A stretch of DNA of 64,000 bases from Erwinia aphidicola (GTDB lineage: Bacteria > Pseudomonadota > Gammaproteobacteria > Enterobacterales > Enterobacteriaceae): the NCBI RefSeq assembly GCF_024169515.1, contig NZ_JAMKCQ010000001.1, positions 3,658,001-3,722,000 on the forward strand. The letters are read 5' to 3'. The number at the start of each line of letters is the position of its first letter. Position 1 is the first letter of the stretch. A program made the position numbers and the translations under genes. The notes beneath the pieces were generated by a model, which saw nothing but the letters and a program-made list of their open reading frames with translations, was not told where the DNA came from and ran no database searches. This document shows positions 61,432 through 64,000 of this stretch, piece after piece.

Positions 61432-61581
61432 GATCACTCGCGCCATCCCTGGCGCTCGCCCTGTACCTTTAAAGCGGCGCTGGATATTAAATAACATCCC
61501 GTTGGTCGCGCAGGTGTAGGGGCGGGGCATGCCTCGCCCTCCGTTAATGCGGGTCGGGCATGCCCGACCCCTACGAAAAAT

Positions 61582-61613
61582 GCAAAAAAAGTCTGAACGT
61601 GAGTTCAGACTTT
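61582..61613 (-). terminator. Terminator of tRNA-Ser copy 2
   Basis: AAAGTCTGAAC/GTTCAGACTTT stem with a T-run on the minus strand, directly downstream of the tRNA. Confidence 0.88.
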
Positions 61614-61624
61614 CTCTTTAAATA

Positions 61625-61712
61625 TGGTGGTGAGAGAGGGGTTCGAACCCTCGATACGTTGCCGTATACACACTTTCCAGGCGTGCTCCTTCAGCCACTC
61701 GGACACCTCACC
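61625..61712 (-). tRNA. tRNA-Ser (GGA), copy 2
   Basis: An 88-base tRNA identical to 59420-59507, with GGA anticodon and encoded CCA. It lies downstream of phoA on the opposite strand. The 230 bases between it and the next gene hold no other feature I can support. Confidence 0.97.
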
Positions 61713-61943
61713 ATATTGTTGCCGCAACCCGGTTGCTGACGGGCGCTAATGTAGGGAAAAGTGCGGTTGCGGTCAACTGCCTTTCGACTATTTTGAGTGC
61801 GTTTAGTCAGTTTTAACGCACTTTGCTGGTTTAAACGCCAGCCAGGTTCAGATTAGGCCGCTAAAGCCAAATCGGCGCGCATCGCCAGGCGCAAAAGGTG
61901 CATAATAACCGACTTATTTTGGCAGGAAAAACAGAGGTTAGTT

Positions 61944-63410
61944 GTGGATCACACCAACCGTATCCCCCAACAGCAGGTGCCGGGGGGAACCGGCGCGCTG
62001 TTCTTTATTCAAATTTTCGCCACCATGGGCTTCGCGGTGCTTTACTCCAGCCTGGTGCTGTACGCCACCAAAAAACTCGGCTTCAGCGAAGGGCAGGCCA
62101 ACACCATGATGGGCGTGTTCGGCGCCTTTAACTACGGTCTGCACCTGTTCGGTGGCTACCTTGGCGGTCGCTTCCTCAGCAACCGTAATCTTTTCGTGCT
62201 GGGAATGGTGCTGCAGGTTGCTGGCTGCTGGACGCTCTCCGGCCAGAGCGCGGAAGGCCTTTACTGGGGGCTGGCGATGTTCCTGACCGGCAGCGGCCTC
62301 AATGTTACCTGCATTAATATGATGCTGACCCAGCGCTTTGCTCCGGAAGATAACCGCCGTGAGAGCGCCTTCCTGTGGAACTACGCCGGGATGAACCTCG
62401 GATTCTTCCTCGGCTTTACCGGCGCGGGCTACTTCCAGCTCAGCGAGCACTATGAAGCGCTGTTCCTGTTCGCCACTATCGGTAACGCAGTGGCCATTGT
62501 TATCTCGCTGCTGCGCTGGAAGGTGCTGGCCGATATCAGTACCCCGCTGCTGCAGGCAAACCCGCGCCAGTTCCGCTGGCGCATGTTGGCCGGGCTGGTG
62601 ATTCTGGTGGCGCTGGTGCCGCTGATCCGCCTGATGCTCAATCACGCCGGGTTTACCGGGGCGTTTGTGCTGGCGCTGGGCGCAGCGATCTTCCTGCTGC
62701 TGTGCTTTACCACGCTGCGCCATCGCCCGCGTGATGAGCAGCGCCGCATGTGTGCTTATCTGATCCTCGCGCTGGGTGCGCTGGTGTTCTGGACGCTGTA
62801 CCAGCTGGCGCCGATGGGCCTGATGCTGTTCACCGAGCACAATATTAACCTCCGCGTGTACGGCATTCAGGTGGCCCCGCAGTGGGTGCAGAATATCAAC
62901 ACCCTGGTGATTGTTTTCGGCGGGCCTTTGCTGGCTATCTGGTTCCGCAACCTGCGCGAGCGCGGCTGGCGCATCGATATCCCGCTGCAGTTCTCCGCCT
63001 CGCTGTTTATGATCGGGCTGGGTATGCTGGTGCTACCGCTGGGTATCGCGCTGGCGGGCGGGGACGGTATTGTGGCGTTCAAATGGATTGTTATCAGCTA
63101 CGTATTGCAGAGCATCGCCGAACTGCTGCTGTCGCCAATTGGCTATGCGATGATCGGCAAGCTGGCTCCGGCGCGCTATCAGGGGGTGATGATGGGCTGC
63201 TGGATGATGGTGACCGGCGTCGCTTCGGTGCTGTCCGGCTACGTTTCCGCGCTGATGCCGGAAAACAGCGGCAGCACGCCGCTGCTGACTAACCCTGGCT
63301 ACAGCCATATCTTCAGCCTGCTCGGCTGGGGCAGTGCGGCGGTCGGTTTAGTGCTGATCTGCCTGATCCCGCTGCTGCGCCGACTGATCCAGCAGGTCGA
63401 CCGGCCATAA
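61944..63410 (+). CDS. POT/PTR-like MFS transporter lacking ExxER
   Basis: A 488-residue inner-membrane protein with about 14 membrane segments and the proton-dependent oligopeptide transporter layout: VLYATKKLGFSEGQANTMMGVFGAFNYGLHLFGGYLGGRFL early, FLWNYAGMNLGFFLGFTGAGYF in the middle, and IAELLLSPIGYAMIGKLAP at the end. The usual helix 1 E-x-x-E-R motif is absent (it reads QIFATMGF). The start is GTG at 61944 with AGAGG upstream. The substrate may be a peptide or something else. A hairpin terminator follows at 63419. Confidence 0.87.
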   Translation: MDHTNRIPQQQVPGGTGALFFIQIFATMGFAVLYSSLVLYATKKLGFSEGQANTMMGVFGAFNYGLHLFGGYLGGRFLSNRNLFVLGMVLQVAGCWTLSGQSAEGLYWGLAMFLTGSGLNVTCINMMLTQRFAPEDNRRESAFLWNYAGMNLGFFLGFTGAGYFQLSEHYEALFLFATIGNAVAIVISLLRWKVLADISTPLLQANPRQFRWRMLAGLVILVALVPLIRLMLNHAGFTGAFVLALGAAIFLLLCFTTLRHRPRDEQRRMCAYLILALGALVFWTLYQLAPMGLMLFTEHNINLRVYGIQVAPQWVQNINTLVIVFGGPLLAIWFRNLRERGWRIDIPLQFSASLFMIGLGMLVLPLGIALAGGDGIVAFKWIVISYVLQSIAELLLSPIGYAMIGKLAPARYQGVMMGCWMMVTGVASVLSGYVSALMPENSGSTPLLTNPGYSHIFSLLGWGSAAVGLVLICLIPLLRRLIQQVDRP

Positions 63411-63418
63411 TTCTTTTC

Positions 63419-63443
63419 GGGGCAGTTCTCTGCCCCAAATTTT
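63419..63443 (+). terminator. Terminator after the POT-like gene
   Basis: GGGGCAG/CTGCCCC stem with loop TTCT, followed by AAATTTT. Confidence 0.75.
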
Positions 63444-63498
63444 CACTTGCCAGCCGCCGCGTTTTCCCTGAGCCTAAACAAAAACCAGGAGAGAAAAC

Positions 63499-64000
63499 GT
63501 GGACATCCTTTTTTATCACCCATCTTTTAAGGCAGAGACCTGGATCAGCGGGTTACAGCAGCGTTTACCCCATGCACGTATTCGTCTTTGGCAGCCCGGC
63601 GACGATCGGCCGGCTGATTATGCGCTGGTACGTCAGCCGCCGGTAGAGATGTTAAAAGGGCGGGCGCTGAAGGGCGTCTTTGCGCTCGGCGCCGGCGTTG
63701 ATGATATCCTCGGCCAGCTGCGCGAGCATCCGGATATGCTGGCACCCGGGGTGCCGCTGTTCCGCCTGGAAGATACCGGCATGGGCCGCCAGATGCAGGA
63801 GTATGCGGTTTATCACGTCCTCGGCTGGTTCCGCCGCTTCCCGGAATATCAGAAACAGAAAACCGAAACCCTGTGGCACCACCTGCGCAACTACGCGCGC
63901 CGCGACTTCACCATCGGTATTCTCGGTGCGGGCGTGCTGGGCAGCAGCGTCGCCAGCAGCCTGCTGGCGTGGGGTTTCCCGGTCAGCTGCTGGAGCCGTT
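63499..64000 (+). CDS. ghrA: Glyoxylate/hydroxypyruvate reductase A (partial)
   Basis: The first 167 residues of a 2-hydroxyacid dehydrogenase; the gene runs off the window. It starts GTG 63499 with AGGAG upstream. The N-terminal [20 protein letters not shown] and [16 protein letters not shown], and the NAD(P)-binding [19 protein letters not shown], match GhrA, which reduces glyoxylate and hydroxypyruvate with NADPH. Confidence 0.9.
   Translation, partial: MDILFYHPSFKAETWISGLQQRLPHARIRLWQPGDDRPADYALVRQPPVEMLKGRALKGVFALGAGVDDILGQLREHPDMLAPGVPLFRLEDTGMGRQMQEYAVYHVLGWFRRFPEYQKQKTETLWHHLRNYARRDFTIGILGAGVLGSSVASSLLAWGFPVSCWSR

Larger units (their letters stand above)
61286..61581. repeat. Scrambled copy of the upstream repeat block
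   Basis: In order: GGGCCGATC/GATCGGCCC palindrome (61289-61319); GGGGCGACC/GGTCGCCCC (61335-61369) matching 59041; the tRNA terminator and tRNA-Ser 3' fragment (61372-61431); a 30-base tail also found after the fragment at 59256; an exact 24-base phoA 3'-end copy (61471-61494); and two more palindromes (61516-61574) matching 59127-59185. The same modules occur upstream of phoA in a different order. Confidence 0.85.

Noticed and set aside
59041-61574. CRISPR-like array because of repeated short units around phoA
   Set aside because: The repeats vary in length and order, spacers are not uniform, and the units are palindromes, terminators and gene ends; no cas genes are present.

Overview
The window is a chromosomal segment of an enterobacterium, most likely Erwinia or a close relative in the Erwiniaceae. 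The gene order mtfA / tRNA-Asn / yedJ / dcm-vsr / yedA / yedI / yodC / yedD / amyA / fliTSD / fliC / fliAZ / dcyD / tcyJLN is the E. coli-type flagellar neighbourhood with lineage-specific insertions. Most genes are GC-rich. Two stretches, about 0.1-6.4 kb and 23.0-31.2 kb, are visibly AT-richer and look foreign.

Region by region. (1) 54-6509: a decayed integrative element in the 3' end of a tRNA-Asn gene. It is bounded by a 22-bp direct repeat and carries a P4/HPI-type integrase, two GNAT acetyltransferases, an IS110-family transposase and an intact IS3-family element that truncates a small ORF. The tRNA's own terminator now lies 6.4 kb away at the window start. (2) 6.5-17.6 kb: housekeeping genes (mtfA, an ASCH-domain gene, yedJ, a ribbon-helix-helix gene, an atypical chemoreceptor, dcm-vsr, yedA, yedI, yodC, yedD). 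(3) 17.6-22.9 kb: amyA, fliT-fliS-fliD and divergent fliC, with two sigma-28 promoters of near-consensus sequence. (4) 23.5-30.5 kb: a four-gene AT-rich operon (methyltransferase, HAD phosphatase, nucleotidyltransferase, 1683-residue multi-domain glycosyltransferase) inserted between fliC and fliA. This is probably a flagellin glycosylation island whose content suggests a phosphate-containing, nucleotide-activated decoration. (5) 31.2-37 kb: an HNH nuclease gene with its own sigma-28-like promoter, then fliA, fliZ, dcyD and the cystine ABC transporter tcyJLN. (6) 37-39.9 kb: a noncoding repeat element and two tandem acyltransferase-3 paralogues. (7) 39.9-45.9 kb: catechol ortho-cleavage genes, pcaIJFD on the minus strand and catBCA on the plus strand, divergent from one 208-bp region. 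(8) 45.9-51.8 kb: putA and putP, divergent, with repeated PutA-type operators. (9) 51.9-56.8 kb: a periplasmic two-domain histidine phosphatase and the Fur-box-preceded iron-uptake operon efeUOB. (10) 56.8-64 kb: phoH, a nitroreductase, phoA with a Pho box, two identical tRNA-Ser(GGA) genes inside a scrambled duplicated repeat block, a POT-like transporter and the start of ghrA.

How they work together: FliA (sigma-28) made at 32.4 kb should drive fliC, fliD, itself and probably the HNH gene. The glycosylation operon would modify FliC before FliS- and FliD-assisted filament assembly. The cat/pca genes take catechol to succinyl-CoA and acetyl-CoA, and put takes proline to glutamate. The window also holds many intergenic palindromes of one family (GTAGGGGC-GACC ... 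GGTC-GCCCCTAC).
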